Under the pieces are notes generated by a model. The model was not told the origin of the DNA. It was given only the letters and a program-made list of their open reading frames with translations, and did not search any database. A stretch of 64,000 nt of DNA, taken from the NCBI RefSeq assembly GCF_021869535.1, contig NW_026262593.1, positions 73,846,822 to 73,910,821 of the forward strand. Reading direction: 5' to 3'. Origin of the DNA: Mytilus californianus. Its lineage: Eukaryota > Mollusca > Bivalvia > Mytilida > Mytilidae. This document shows positions 23,053 to 34,571 of the stretch, in pieces (position 1 is the stretch's first letter; each line of letters opens with the position of its first letter). A program made the position numbers and the translations under genes.

Positions 23053-23387
23053 CTACTAAAAATTATAAAGTTGTTTATTATATTCCTTTGACCATATAAC
23101 ATACCACAAAACGATGTCCGTAACAACTTTCATGTAAGTGTTAAGATATAATTACAACATTGTTCACACGAGGAAAGTCAAATGTCTTGTTCTACATGTC
23201 TAATTTTTCAAATGTGTTTATCACTATTGAAAAAAGTCATTGGCTAAAGAATTTGAGAATATGAACTTACTGGACAATTATTGGATTCTTCCTCTTCATC
23301 AAAGAAAGGCACCCATTACTTTTTTGTTTGTTAATTTTTGAGGTAAGAGGTGGAATGCATATAACTATGGAAATCTAAAATTATTGG

Positions 23388-23706
23388 TGTTCAGTCTACA
23401 GACATTGACATTGCAGCCATTGTCGGGTCCGAATGGGAACATTTAGATAACAGGCATCATGAAGAAAGAGTGCCACGCACGTTGCAAAAACTATTTTACG
23501 GGTCCGTTGGTGACCTGTTGCTAGGCAAATATCTTTCTGTCCCTATCAAATACCTCTCGTTTTCCAGTGGCAGTCCAAATTCTCAAGATCTTCATCCCGG
23601 ACGTCCTCTTTTACAGGACCAACCTAGTGTTTTATGGATTCGTTCTCGTCCTGTATATTCATGAAATATTTGCCACCAGACTTAGAGCAAAATTCAATCA
23701 ATCATC
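23388..23706 (+). repeat. R1 SINE-like copy
   Basis: Decayed copy in the intron between 23053 and 23806, from cattgacattgcagccattg to the tail aaaattcaatcaatca. Confidence 0.7.
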
Positions 23707-23806
23707 TTTTGGAAATTATGACTGATGATATATCTATTATATAGTATATTCGTTTTGTATTCTTTTTCGCTTTAGATCAAACTAATATTCTATACACTCA
23801 AATTAC

Positions 23807-23905
23807 CTTCTAATTTTTCGTCCTTCAATATAGTTCTCAAATTCCTCAAACTGTTATCAAAACTTTCTCCCCAGAAAAACTTTAAAGGCCTTTCTTCAAA
23901 TTGTA
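23807..23905 (-). CDS. short linker exon of the HEPN gene
   Basis: 99 nt with acceptor taattttacag (ending 23906) and donor AAG/GTAATT (from 23806), phase 1 on both sides. It encodes 32 residues including EERPLKFFWGESFDNSLRN and ending ILKDEKLE. It joins the end of the second HEPN exon (ENIK) in the correct phase. A charged, helical linker is likely. I do not recognise a domain. Confidence 0.7.
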
Positions 23906-25130
23906 CTGTAAAATTAAAAGGTATTACAGAATTAATAGATATCAAAACTAAAATAATGCGCATTATAAAAATGAAAATTAAATGACAAACAATAAAAGAA
24001 CTCGTGTTTCTAAAGAACTTTTTCTATTTGGTATATTATGTATACAGAGCTTAAAATGCCGAAACGTATATAATCGAAAATAACACCATACGTCGTATGT
24101 TGCAGTCAAGAAATGTATTATTCATCTACACATGATAATAAGAAAAATAAAAACATACCAAAGTAACGACAACTCACAGCGATGTATATCAAAAGGCGCT
24201 GTTTGCATTGAATAAATCACAGCTTTTGTGAAACGATCAATATTTATTTTTAATAATAATTAAGCAATGTTTGACTAGGAAAGGATTAAAGTGCACATTG
24301 ATAGACATATCGAAAACAATTGTAAATGGAACGGACGAAATATGCAAAGTAGAATTATAAACGTGATCAACCATTACAAAATACCGGAAGATGTAAATGT
24401 AATTTAAATAAAACTGATGTTTAGGTGAACGAATGAAAGAAACAAATGAAGCATGAATCTGAAGAAAAAAAATGCTGCTCGAGATAGAAACGAATATACA
24501 GATTTATGTGAACACAAAAAAAAAGTGTTTTCCAGTAAAATAAACGAATATACCGATATGATATATCAGGCATACTAGAAATCAAAACATAATGGAACAT
24601 CGAAGACCTAAGCAAAAAAAGTGAAAATATATATATCAGGTAAAATTTTCCTTAATGTATTGCAACATTCGTTTTGTACAAGAACTCTTGATGAGCATGC
24701 ATCTCTTGTATTGTAATTAATAATATCAATAAACGAAATTTCTACTACGCATACACTTAATCAATCTCGAAATGTTCTCCTTTATAATGCCGTTTTGAAA
24801 TACAATTTTTAAAATTTGATATCAGTGTGACAAGATTTTATATTCCTTACCATTGCAATTGTGAACAGTTTTCCATTATCAATTAACATTAAATATATCT
24901 TTAAATCTACAACACAACAATTTTGGAAAAAGTCCTATTTCAGTGTTCAAACGGTATAAATGGTTTAAGAAGACAAAAACCAAGGCAAGTAACAAAAACT
25001 AAGAGATTTGCAGCATATTCTCCGAAAGGATCAAAACCGGATGTATCGGCAAGGTTAGAATTTTCTGCTATGCATCCCATAATTTTTCAACGATTTCAGT
25101 TCTCGTTCTTTTACCGTATTTAAAATATAA
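23906..25130. other. intronic sequence, nothing further recognised
   Basis: AT-rich, with short chance open frames only. Confidence 0.45.
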
Positions 25131-25480
25131 AATATCTGTTTCACAGATGACGATTGATATGTTCCAATTGTCGTAACAACAACCCCGTCCTCTTTTTCTC
25201 TAAATGACCAACCGAATTATACTTTTCACCGGGTTTGTTCTTACATGAGCAACACAACGAGTGTCACATATGGAGCAGGATCTGCTTACCCTTCTGGAGC
25301 ACATCAGATCACCCCCTGTTTTTGGTAGAGTTGGTGATGCTCAGTTTCTAGGTTTATATATTGTGTTTTTTTATTATTTGTCTTTTCGTCGTTGTTCGTG
25401 TTTTTTTTAATAACAGTCAGTTTGTTTTTGACTTGCGAGTTTATATATTCCTTTGGTGCTTTTCATCTCTCTTTAATAAG
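25130..25480 (+). repeat. R3 retroelement 3'-end fragment
   Basis: Contains gagcaggatctgcttaccc and acatgagcaacacaacgagt, matching the 3' flank of the reverse-transcriptase-like fragment at 28950-29720 and the copies at 37250-37660 and 55000-55400. It lies in the intron between the linker exon and the second HEPN exon. Confidence 0.7.
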
Positions 25481-25744
25481 GGTAATACATGTCAGTTGAG
25501 AAAGATATATGAGCAGAACTAGAATAATGTATTAAGAACATGCAAATATCAGTCGAGTAGATACAAAATAATAAACGATCTCACAATGACACAACTAATT
25601 AAATCATGAAAAAAACTAAACTCCCGTGGCAATAATACCATATATCTTGTGATTATTATATATACTATCAAACAAATATAAACAATTATTATTTACTGTT
25701 ATAGCACGTATATGTTTTAAAAACTCTGAAGGTTTATATCTTAC

Positions 25745-26274
25745 ATTTTATATTTTCTAGTTGCTTTAAGGCGTTCTTGTATTTGATCAGCATCTGCATA
25801 TCCATACTGCATGTCTTATGACAAATAATCAATCGTTTATAATTTGTCTTCTGGAAAAAGTTGAGATCCATTCTATAACCAATATCACGGAACTTATCGT
25901 AGTAATCATCAAATTCATCCTCTCCAATGTTTGTGTTGCATCGGTGAGCTAGTTGGTTTATGTAACGACGTATGCGTTCTACGTCAGTTCTCCGTTTGTA
26001 GGAGGATGTATCAGCAAAAACTGTCTCAACAATTTATAGATCAATGTAATGTCCATTGAATCATATGAATTGGACGAGTTTGCATCAGTTAAGCTAGTTT
26101 GCTGATCAGAGGAGAAACTATTGAGATGCGGCAAACACAATTGGTACAAGTTACTTGCAGACATTTTTGAACGGATGATATCTCTGAGTATATTTGGAAA
26201 AGTGTCAGTTATAACGCGCGAAACTCTTGAATAACGTTCTACATGTTCACTTTCCTCATCAACTATTTGGACGA
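25745..26274 (-). CDS. second DZIP3-type HEPN domain exon, frame broken
   Basis: Acceptor ttatctgttcttgtag (ending 26275) and donor T/GTAAGAT (from 25744). The first part reads EHVERYSRVSRVITDTFPN, then IYKLLRQF and stops at TAG 25979-25981. Another frame takes over at about 25990-26010 with DVERIRRYINQLAHRCNTN, then EFDDYYDKFRDIGYRMD, and ends KTCSMDMQMLIKYKNALK, then QLENIK. This is the DZIP3-like HEPN domain, whose R-x(4-6)-H motif marks RNase-type HEPN proteins. Here it appears as R-Y-I-N-Q-L-A-H. The exon is 530 nt, one nucleotide short for phase 1 to phase 1. The segment that normally lies between the PPT and the DVERIRR motifs also looks shortened, so a deletion is likely. Confidence 0.8.
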
Positions 26275-26989
26275 CTACAAGAACAGATAAACAAATGATA
26301 TGGTTATGTTACTTCATCATTTTAAGTGTCGCCTTCCAAAAATATCTTACAGATATATTAGTGGCTCTACGACAGGATGCAAAATAAACTTTTGGTACCA
26401 ATCTCAATACGCATCATTTCTTGAATGTCATTAAAAGATGCAAATCAGCAAAGCCAAAATGACGCAAACATTATTTGAATCCTGACATTTTGATTCATGT
26501 AAGATTAATTGAAAAAAAAGTTTCATGTAAATCATGTCAGATTTGAAACATTCAATACGTTACAAATGACTAGAAACTCCAATAATGATCAAGTGGAAGA
26601 AACCTAAATTATTTGACACACCGTTATAAGTGAGTATTACACGAGTTTGAAGATTAACTATCCCGATCACTTTCTATAAAAAACACATACAAACGCGGTT
26701 ATTGTCAAATATCTAATCCATGTATAAGACAGTGTTAGAATTGTTAATCGTGGTATATAAGGTTCTGACTTTCATAAATTTCACGAGTTTTACGGTTTAT
26801 TTTGTTACAGTTTGAGACTAAAAGGGAAGAGAAATCTACATCAAAAATGAAGCCCTATACAATTTTAAACTAAAATCACGAATAATTATACTGTGTGAGT
26901 CCATTCCATTTCGTATTGTTCAAAATATTATCAGATTTATGATATGCTTTAGTAAATACGTCTGAGTCTAATTCTACTGTTAACCATAC

Positions 26990-27522
26990 CATTGACTTGC
27001 TGCATAAGTGCCAGTTCTTGAAGCATATCAGTAATACTAATATCAGAGCTCTGAATTGTTTGGTACAATTGTATAGAAGTATATTGACAGAGATATTTAT
27101 CTACTCTCTTTAGTACCTCTTGTGTTCTTTTTTGAAACTCTTCGTAATATAGCTCTGATATTTCATCCGAAATGCTGATAACGTCATTAGTTGCATTAAG
27201 TATTTTTCTGAACGTCATCGCCGATTTCAACTTCTGAATCGTGTGGAACATTCCCCCATTGACACGACGGTTCATGCAATGCATTTTCGTACCGCAATAT
27301 TTTATAGCATAGATCGATGGTGAAGTCATCAATATTTGGAAGTTTTTCCATTAAGGATATTTCATCCTCTGTAAATTCGATAGGTATGTGTTTTTGTTGA
27401 TATTTCACTTGTAAACCTCTTGGACTGACACATTCTTTAAATATTGTTTGCATTACTTTTGGGAATAGTTTCTTGACAATATTGCCTAGTCTTGCTTGTC
27501 TTTCTTTAGATGCAGCAGACAT
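26990..27522 (-). CDS. first DZIP3-type HEPN domain exon (5' coding exon)
   Basis: Starts at ATG 27522 (MSAASKERQARLGNIVKKLF) and contains EISLMEKLPNIDDFTIDLC, YKILRYENALHEPSCQWG and EIGDDVQK. After that the frame changes. The other frame continues ILNATNDVISISDEISE, YYEEFQKRTQEVLKRV, and ends ELALMQQVN at a donor (G/GTATGG, from 26989) in phase 1. The change falls on a run of five T (plus strand, 27203-27207). Without one of these bases the two frames join smoothly, and the 533-nt exon is indeed one nucleotide too long. The domain matches the N-terminal HEPN_DZIP3 of mussel multi-HEPN proteins. The R-N-x-x-x-H signature is missing here (ILNATND in its place), so this copy is probably non-catalytic. 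No clear promoter was identified upstream. Confidence 0.8.
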
Positions 27523-28329
27523 ATTTATAGTTGTTGTGTTCTAGTTATATACTACAATAGTAATTTAAAGAATTTACGGGATGTATTTTCGGCAATGCAT
27601 ACATGTGATATTTGATACGCGAAATAAGAAATTAACATAATACCAATTTTAATAACTATGTGTTATTCAATTGGTAAAAGTATTGAATAATTCCCTAATG
27701 CACACTTAGTATTATTTGCCTGCTACGTATCATCATAATGGTATATCCGGAAATAAGATATTTTGTATTTGTAGTTGTAAGAACTAAAGTAGTATGAAGA
27801 ATGATATGTATGTGGTATTTTACTAATAAACATAATACAGTCCGAAAAATTCAAATATGGATTACAATGAAAAAAAAATTTCTAGATAGTTTGCACATTT
27901 GCAAAAAGCATAACCTAAGATACAATAAAGGTGATAACATAAGAAATCGGAACACACTTTTAAGCTTAGAGCAGCAAAACTAAGTATACTTTTCTATATT
28001 TGTTCGGAAAAGTGTTCAACTTTCGCTCTGCATATACATGTTTTTAATCTATTCGGGCGTTGCAAGATGATTCTAAATTCGTTTTCCATGTGCAATTTCA
28101 ACAAAGTCCGTACAGACTGAGTGTTTTGTTTGATTTTTATCAAATTTGCATATATTATGAATTTTCCTAAATTGCCTATTTGAAATAAAGTATTATCATG
28201 ATTACTGCGTTAACACTTGTATTTTAAGGATTATGTGTATAGGTCTTAATATCGTAAATGTCTCGCTACTTATTGAAATACACAGTAAAAATATCCAAAC
28301 AACTGTTTCTACCAATGGTTTAATGATGT
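27523..28329. other. upstream region of the HEPN exon, no gene
   Basis: AT-rich with no recognised repeat. A ctataaat word sits directly before the ATG, too close to be a convincing TATA box for that start. Confidence 0.4.
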
Positions 28330-28480
28330 TACGTTGATAACATATATGCCCAAGAGTTTCAGTATTGTTTTATTCAACACATAAATGACACTTTTCGTTT
28401 GACAGGTTCATTATTCGAAGTCTGTGTTCGATATGTATTATCCATCGAAATTCTTTAGCTTTCCTAATATCCATTTTACT
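28330..28480 (-). pseudogene. LINE reverse-transcriptase C-terminal remnant
   Basis: The minus strand reads RKAKEFRWIIHIEHRLRIM, then EKCHLC, an in-frame stop, and NNTETLGHI. The C-x-x-C, E-T-x-x-H spacing is the zinc-knuckle-like motif found near the C terminus of many LINE proteins. It is short and interrupted. Confidence 0.4.
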
Positions 28481-28684
28481 ATGAATTGTGCCAATTTTTC
28501 TCCCCAATAAATGTAATCGCTATACAAATATTCCGATATTGTTAGTCACATAGGAGTCCGAGTTCTGAGTTCTGTTAATGGTTTTTTGTAAATATTTTAT
28601 TGTGAAATTCTCAAGTTTAATGACTTTTGTTATCTGAATTTATAAATTAAAAGTTTTCTGATATTTTGAGTTGAACATAGTTAT

Positions 28685-28925
28685 TTTAATGCCCCCATCT
28701 GTTACCCTTTGTCCGTCTGTACGTCCATACGTACGTCCCAAAATGGGTTTCCGTTCTCTAATTTTAGTTTGCCTTAGGCTTAACTAAATGTTACGAAACT
28801 TATACACAAAGCGTATTACCACATAATGCAGATCTAATTTGAATTTGGGTGGTGTCACTTTTACCGTTCTCGAGTTTTGCCTCTTTATAATATTATATGC
28901 AAGCGGGGGCATCATCTGTGTCCCA
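28685..28925. mobile_element. MITE with TGCCCCC ends
   Basis: Left end aatgcccccatctg and right end caagcgggggcatcatctg are inverted copies around a 220-bp interior that includes gtccgtctgtacgtccatac. It is related to the common mussel MITE represented at 12235-12525. Confidence 0.6.
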
Positions 28926-28949
28926 TGAACACAATCTTTATTTATATTT

Positions 28950-29720
28950 TTACAAGCATTATTTTAAATTGTGAGTTTTGTTAAAAAACAGGTCCGTTTA
29001 CCTGTTAGTTGTTGGTATATTTCATTAAATGATTTGAAATCCTTAGTAAAAAGAGGGACGAAAGATACCAGAGGGATAGTCAAACTCATAGATCGAAAAC
29101 AAACTGACAACGTCATGGCCAAAAATAAAAAAAAACAAACAGACAAATATTAGTACAGATGACACAACATAGAAAACTAAAGACTAAGCAACACGAACCC
29201 CACCAAAAACTGGGGGCGATCTCAGGTGCTCCGGAAGGGTAAGCAGATCCTGCTCCACATGTGGCACCCGTCGTGTTGCTTATGTTATTACAAATCCGGT
29301 AAATAGTCTAATTCGGTAAGTCACATTCGTGAAAAGGGAAGGGTATTATAGTAACGACATAAGGAACATATCCAATATCATCTGTGAAACGGTTATTCCA
29401 TAACGGTCAACCAACTCGTGATGGCGTCCGTAAAATTTACGAAGGGATGACTTCAACTTCACCATTTGGAACTCTTGGTTTAATTGCTTCCTTGTGAGCA
29501 GCAATCCTCTATCAAGGAAATCATGATAGGAAACACAAGCCCGTGAATATCGTATCAATTGGGAGATATATACTCCGCATGCAGGCGCTGCTGGAATGTT
29601 GCTACATAGAAATGGAAAGTTCACAATTGGGAAGCTGAAATCATCTCTTTTGTCGTAAAGTTTTGTTTTCAACCGACCCTCATTGTCAATAGTAATATCG
29701 GAAACGGAAAGATTAATGAT
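28950..29720 (-). mobile_element. retroelement 3' part (R3)
   Basis: Contains the reverse-transcriptase-like C-terminal coding segment at 29346-29672 and a 3' flank with ggagcaggatctgcttaccc (reverse complement at about 29240-29260). The same 3' flank recurs at 25130, 37250 and 55000. The 5' part of the element is absent. Confidence 0.7.
29346..29672 (-). pseudogene. retroelement reverse-transcriptase C-terminal fragment
   Basis: 108 codons: KLYDKRDDFSFPIVNFPFL, then YISQLIRYSRACVSYHDFLD, then KSSLRKFYGRHHELVDRYG. This is the recurring region after the catalytic core in a widespread animal retroelement reverse transcriptase, probably Penelope-like or a related class. The class is not certain. 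The catalytic core with its YxDD-type motif is not present, so this is a 5'-truncated insertion. Confidence 0.65.
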
Positions 29721-29929
29721 TGTTAAACCGTCGCTAAATACAATATTTGTATGATTGGTGCTTCATTAAATAATGTGAAGGACTGTGAAAAATAATACAG
29801 TTAAGTTCTTCCATAATTAAATCTGTTTAAATATGTCTGGGCTCCGTTCTGTTTTTGTAAAAATTGTTTGATAAATGTGGACTATTTGTTACCATAACTG
29901 ATACCATCAATGTAAGCCCTATTTAAGTT

Positions 29930-30330
29930 TCGTAATGAAGGTTTCATAAAGTATCTGATTGTCAAAGAAACTTTCTTCATATATTGAACCTAAATGTTGA
30001 CCACAAAAGACGTCGGGATATCCTATTTTCATCACATGCGAGATTGCCAATGGGACAACTATCCATTGACAGACTAAATTACGTAGATGTAGGCTAATAT
30101 AGGTGATCGTACCGCCTTCAACAATAAACAAAGCCCATGCCGTATGACAAGCTTTAAGAGAACCCGGCATGACAAAATGTTAAACAATTCAAACGAGAAA
30201 ACCAACGGTGTGGTTTATGTAAAAACAGTAAACGGAAAACAAACTCAAATCCACGAATAACAGTCTCCTGACTTGGGACAGGCACAACAGAATCTGGCGG
30301 GGTAAAACATGTTTGCGAGCGCACCACATT
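29930..30330 (+). repeat. R2 mussel dispersed repeat
   Basis: Contains gattgccaatgggacaact, gccttcaacaataaacaaag and ctcctgacttgggacaggca in the usual order for this abundant Mytilus repeat. The open frame across it on the minus strand is not a gene. Confidence 0.8.
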
Positions 30331-32576
30331 TTGCAGTTTGGAATACAGCTATTTATAAATAATATGAAGAAGAAGAAGACAAACAGGTCTTTCTTGATTT
30401 AAAATATTAGAAATAACCCTTAGGTAAAATTATATAATATCATTTTTGAATTAAAAGATAAAAAAAAGGCTGAGCAGAACAGCTACAATCAAATGATAAA
30501 ATAAAAATCGAACTAAAATTTTCCAATTTTAATAAACTGTATTATTCAGTAAACTGATGATTCGGATTAAATATAGTTGTTTTGCAGAATAAATAATCGG
30601 ATTTCCATTCGTACGTTCTACCGGTTATAAATATTACTGTACCTTATGTGATTTTTTCGTTGATATATCTGTTCAGAAAACAATATAACCAAGAAAAAGT
30701 GCTATAAGAAAAATTTTCCTTTTTTTTCCTTATCCATTTATTCTGTACATTAATGATAAATGGACCTTGATTTGGAAAAACAACATTACACTTTTACTCT
30801 TACAGATTCAATCGCAGACATTTTTTTCGAAATAAATTTAATTTTTTTTCAAATATGATATAATTACCCATCATCATGTTGCTATGGACTGAAACAAGAT
30901 TTGTGGTGGTTTATTAAGCAGGTCGGTTGAGGACAAAAAGCCAGTACAAAACATGACAGTCTTTATACTGGTTTTAAATTAGTATCTGTTCGATATTGGT
31001 AAGAAACTTCAGGTTGTTCTTATTATAGTAAAACAGTTTTTGAACTCCACATTCATTACCAGTTTCGCACGAAAAATATCGTGTCAAGTATTGTGGATTA
31101 ATAAGGAAATTTTAGATTAAAGTACGTGTCCTTATATTAGAACCAAGTCTTGAACAAATCGTTAAAAGAATCATAAGACATGTGAAAGAAAAAAAGGTAG
31201 TTCCAATTTGATCTTCATGTGGGAGGAGATTGGCAATTGTTGGCTTACTGTTACATTGTACATGTAACCCCTGAATAGGCCAGGGTATTTTATTCAACGA
31301 ATCGTTCTAACGGAGTGTTAAGCTTTATGCAAGTTAAATACAAGCATATACCAGCTTCTTAAAATAGTATATAAATTGTGTTTTGGAAGATTAAAATCTA
31401 TTTCTGATTAAATTTTGCGTAATCGCACTTCTTTTTTAAAGATAATGAGGTTGGTCGCTTTCCATCATTTCGATTACTTTTTGAAACTCCATTGCTTTCT
31501 ACTGATAATAACGCATTTTAAATGTCATGCAACATCAAGGCTCCTTTTATATCTTTGAAAAGTGCATCTACAAAATACATTTGTGATGCAGCTTAGTTCT
31601 ATATAATATCTTGACATTATTATCCGTTGTTTTATTCGTAAAACTATTTAAATCTGCCTTACCTTCACTTTTGATTTAGTTGTAACACGAGGTTGATAGC
31701 ACTAATGTATTATCACGGTCCTGTTTTCAACTTCAACAATACAGAATAGAAAAACTTACTACTATATATTTTAAGATGATTTATTAAACCAGACAAAATA
31801 TCAAACGTCAATCACATTGTATTTAGTTAAATCCCCAGGAGTTTTTTTTTTCTCTGTTTCAAGAATTATACTATAAAAGTTTGATGATAAAAACAGAAAT
31901 CAGATATGAATATTCTGGCCTGGTAAATACTGAAAAAGATAACCCTAGCATAACCTCATGAAAGAAATAAGCCAGCAGATGAAATCAATATTTCCTCAAA
32001 AAAACAACATCATGTCCCTAGAAATCAAATTGTCGTCCCGTAAATCAGACCGTAGGTTTTTCACGTTTGAATTGCTTGTCGAAACGTTCCTGGTGAAGGT
32101 AGATTATACCGAAAACGCGCTATGGACAAAAGGGTTATATTAATTTTTCAAATTTCGTCGTTCATTTTACAGATTGTTGTACGGTATAGGTTTGATTCAT
32201 TGTTGAAGGCCAAACGATGACGTATACTTGTTTATATCGACGTTATTTATTCTCTGTTGAGTTTTTGTCTCATTGGCAATTATACTTCTTTAATAAAGTA
32301 AGGCGGTAGTTAAAATAAAGATCCATAATAGGGTTACATATCTTCTTTTGGACTGCGTCCTGATGATTCTTAAGATGGTCTGCTAAACCACGACTTGTGA
32401 CATGAACTTGCGGAGTTTTTTTGAAATTGATATACACATTATCAGCCTGAATATTCGTGTAATATTGGCTGACGGACGTTAGTAATCACTTCTAATCATC
32501 TAATATTTCCAACCTTCAATGGTTAATTAAATATAGATTCGGCGACCTAATTGTTTACGTTGTAAGACACTTTTTC
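30330..32576. other. no gene recognised
   Basis: 2.2 kb of AT-rich sequence with chance open frames only, and no recurring repeat family seen. Confidence 0.45.
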
Positions 32577-32587
32577 ATTCGTCAAAT

Positions 32588-33016
32588 CCCCCCAAGGGTG
32601 ACTGGGGAACAGAAGTATGGTCACCATTGGTCTTCCTCCGACCGGCAGTAAAACCCTTGCTAAAGTGGGGCGTCTGTTTGGCTGTGCGTGATGTACAAAT
32701 TTGCAGCCACGTCCGGTCAGAATAGGGACGTTAAATCTGATGCCTCGTGTACAGAGAGTGCCACGCTCTTTGCACGTAAAGAACCCTTGCAACAACTCTT
32801 TGAGGGGTCCGTAGGTGACCTGTTGCAAGGCTAAATTTCTGTCCCTATCCAATATACCCTTATTTCCCGTGGCAGTCTAAATTTCTCCGATCTTAATCCC
32901 GGAAGCCCCTATTTCGGAACCTACCTATTGTATTTGTTGTTAATTTGTTCTCGTCCTGAATATGCATGAAATATTTGCCACTGGACGTTAAGCAACCAAC
33001 AATCAATCAATCAACA
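32588..33016 (+). mobile_element. R1 SINE-like copy with 11-bp target duplication
   Basis: Nearly identical to the copy at 14757-15181 and ending in (ATCA)n. The flanks ATTCGTCAAAT at 32577-32587 and 33017-33027 match exactly. Low divergence between these two copies suggests recent activity. Confidence 0.85.
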
Positions 33017-33879
33017 ATTCGTCAAATTTATCTCTGATTCTGATAGTATTGATCTAGTAACGGCCGGTAATAAAATAATAAAATATATATTTATCTTATC
33101 ATCTTCTTACTAGCCAGTCATGACTGAGGTTATGAGTCAGCCATATTTATTTCTTCTATATTTGCTATACTTTTTTTCAATATACTATTCTTACTATTTT
33201 TACCACTGAAACATTTAGATACATTATTTCCCAAAACTTTCTGTTAAACTCTTTATATCTCTTAATCAAGCATACCGGCTAAGTTGTGTTTGTCGATAAA
33301 TTGCATGCATTGTGTTCATTCTCATGAATAGTTTCAGAAAATGTTAATCTTATATAAACGTTACTAACATCATTAAATTGACTGAGTGTCGAGAACCTTA
33401 ATTACATACTTCAATCAAAATTATTTTTGATATGTCAAATAACAATTCAGTAAGATAATTGCCAACGCTTCCAATTACTAGCAGAATTTAATCAAGATAG
33501 TAGTCAGTGTAACATAATTGGCTAGAAGTTATTGCTTAGTTGTGTTTTTTATTGATTCTCATTGATAATATAAACCTACAGGTTGAACTTCTATAAATAT
33601 AGGCAATGTAATTTCGCATAGGAACTCCCTTAACGGCTAACACTGTGCCACTTTTACTATGAAGTTGCGTAAACAAATATATCTATGAATGAAAAGTTGA
33701 TATGCACTTTTTTACAAAGGTCATAACAGGTATGTGCGGCATATTTTCAACATTTATATGCCCCAAACATCTAAGAGTTTAAACTTATACTTAAATTCTG
33801 CGACGGTCATACAAGTAAGAGGTTTAGGTAGCAATAAAACCAGGTTTAATCCATTATTTTATACATAAGGAAATGCATG

Positions 33880-34015
33880 TACCAAGTCAGGAGTGTGACA
33901 GTTGTTTACCATTCGTTGATGTGTTTTAACTTTTGATTTTGCCATTTGATAAGGGACTTTCCGATTTGAATTTTCCTTGGAGAATTTTTGTTATTTTACT
34001 TTTTTCTGTACTACC
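33880..34015 (+). repeat. R4 dispersed repeat
   Basis: Contains caagtcaggagtgtgacagt and gatttgaattttccttggag, matching the copy at 50741-51024. Confidence 0.7.
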
Positions 34016-34525
34016 CCTACCTTCAATTTGGGTCTTCCTCAGAATCCAATTTCGCCGCTATCCATGTATACTTATACTGGTAAAATTCCCAAGTTATGTC
34101 TCTATGAGATGAAACATAGAGATCATATCCGGGAACCAGTATGTAAACAAAATATATATGAATATTATATATCTCCCCACAAGAGGCTACATTGTTGGTT
34201 TATGAAACAGCTGTATTTACAAAGTGCAGCCTACATGTATATTGTTTTCTTTCATATTTTAATGTAAAGTACTTACAACTGATCGTAATCTGATATAATA
34301 CTATTTTTCAAGGACGTGTGTAATTGCTAAGTGGGTTTAGTCATGTGGGAATTCGAATTATCGAATCATGTACAATTGTATGAAACCTATGTCAATGATC
34401 ACGACACGCTTCAAATTATATCACTGTTCTAAAAATTTAATGTAAATTACATAATAGCTGTCGACAAATTAAATAACTTCTAAATATTTACTATCAACTT
34501 CTCATTTATTTATACACTATTAATT

Positions 34526-34571
34526 CTTGGTTGCTTAACGTCCAGTGGCAAATATTCATGCATGTACAGGA
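34526..34571 (-). repeat. R1 SINE-like 3'-end fragment
   Basis: 46 bases, ttcttggttgcttaacgtcc onward. The paralogous position at 50602 holds a longer R1 copy, so the insertion predates that duplication and has since been trimmed here. Confidence 0.75.
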
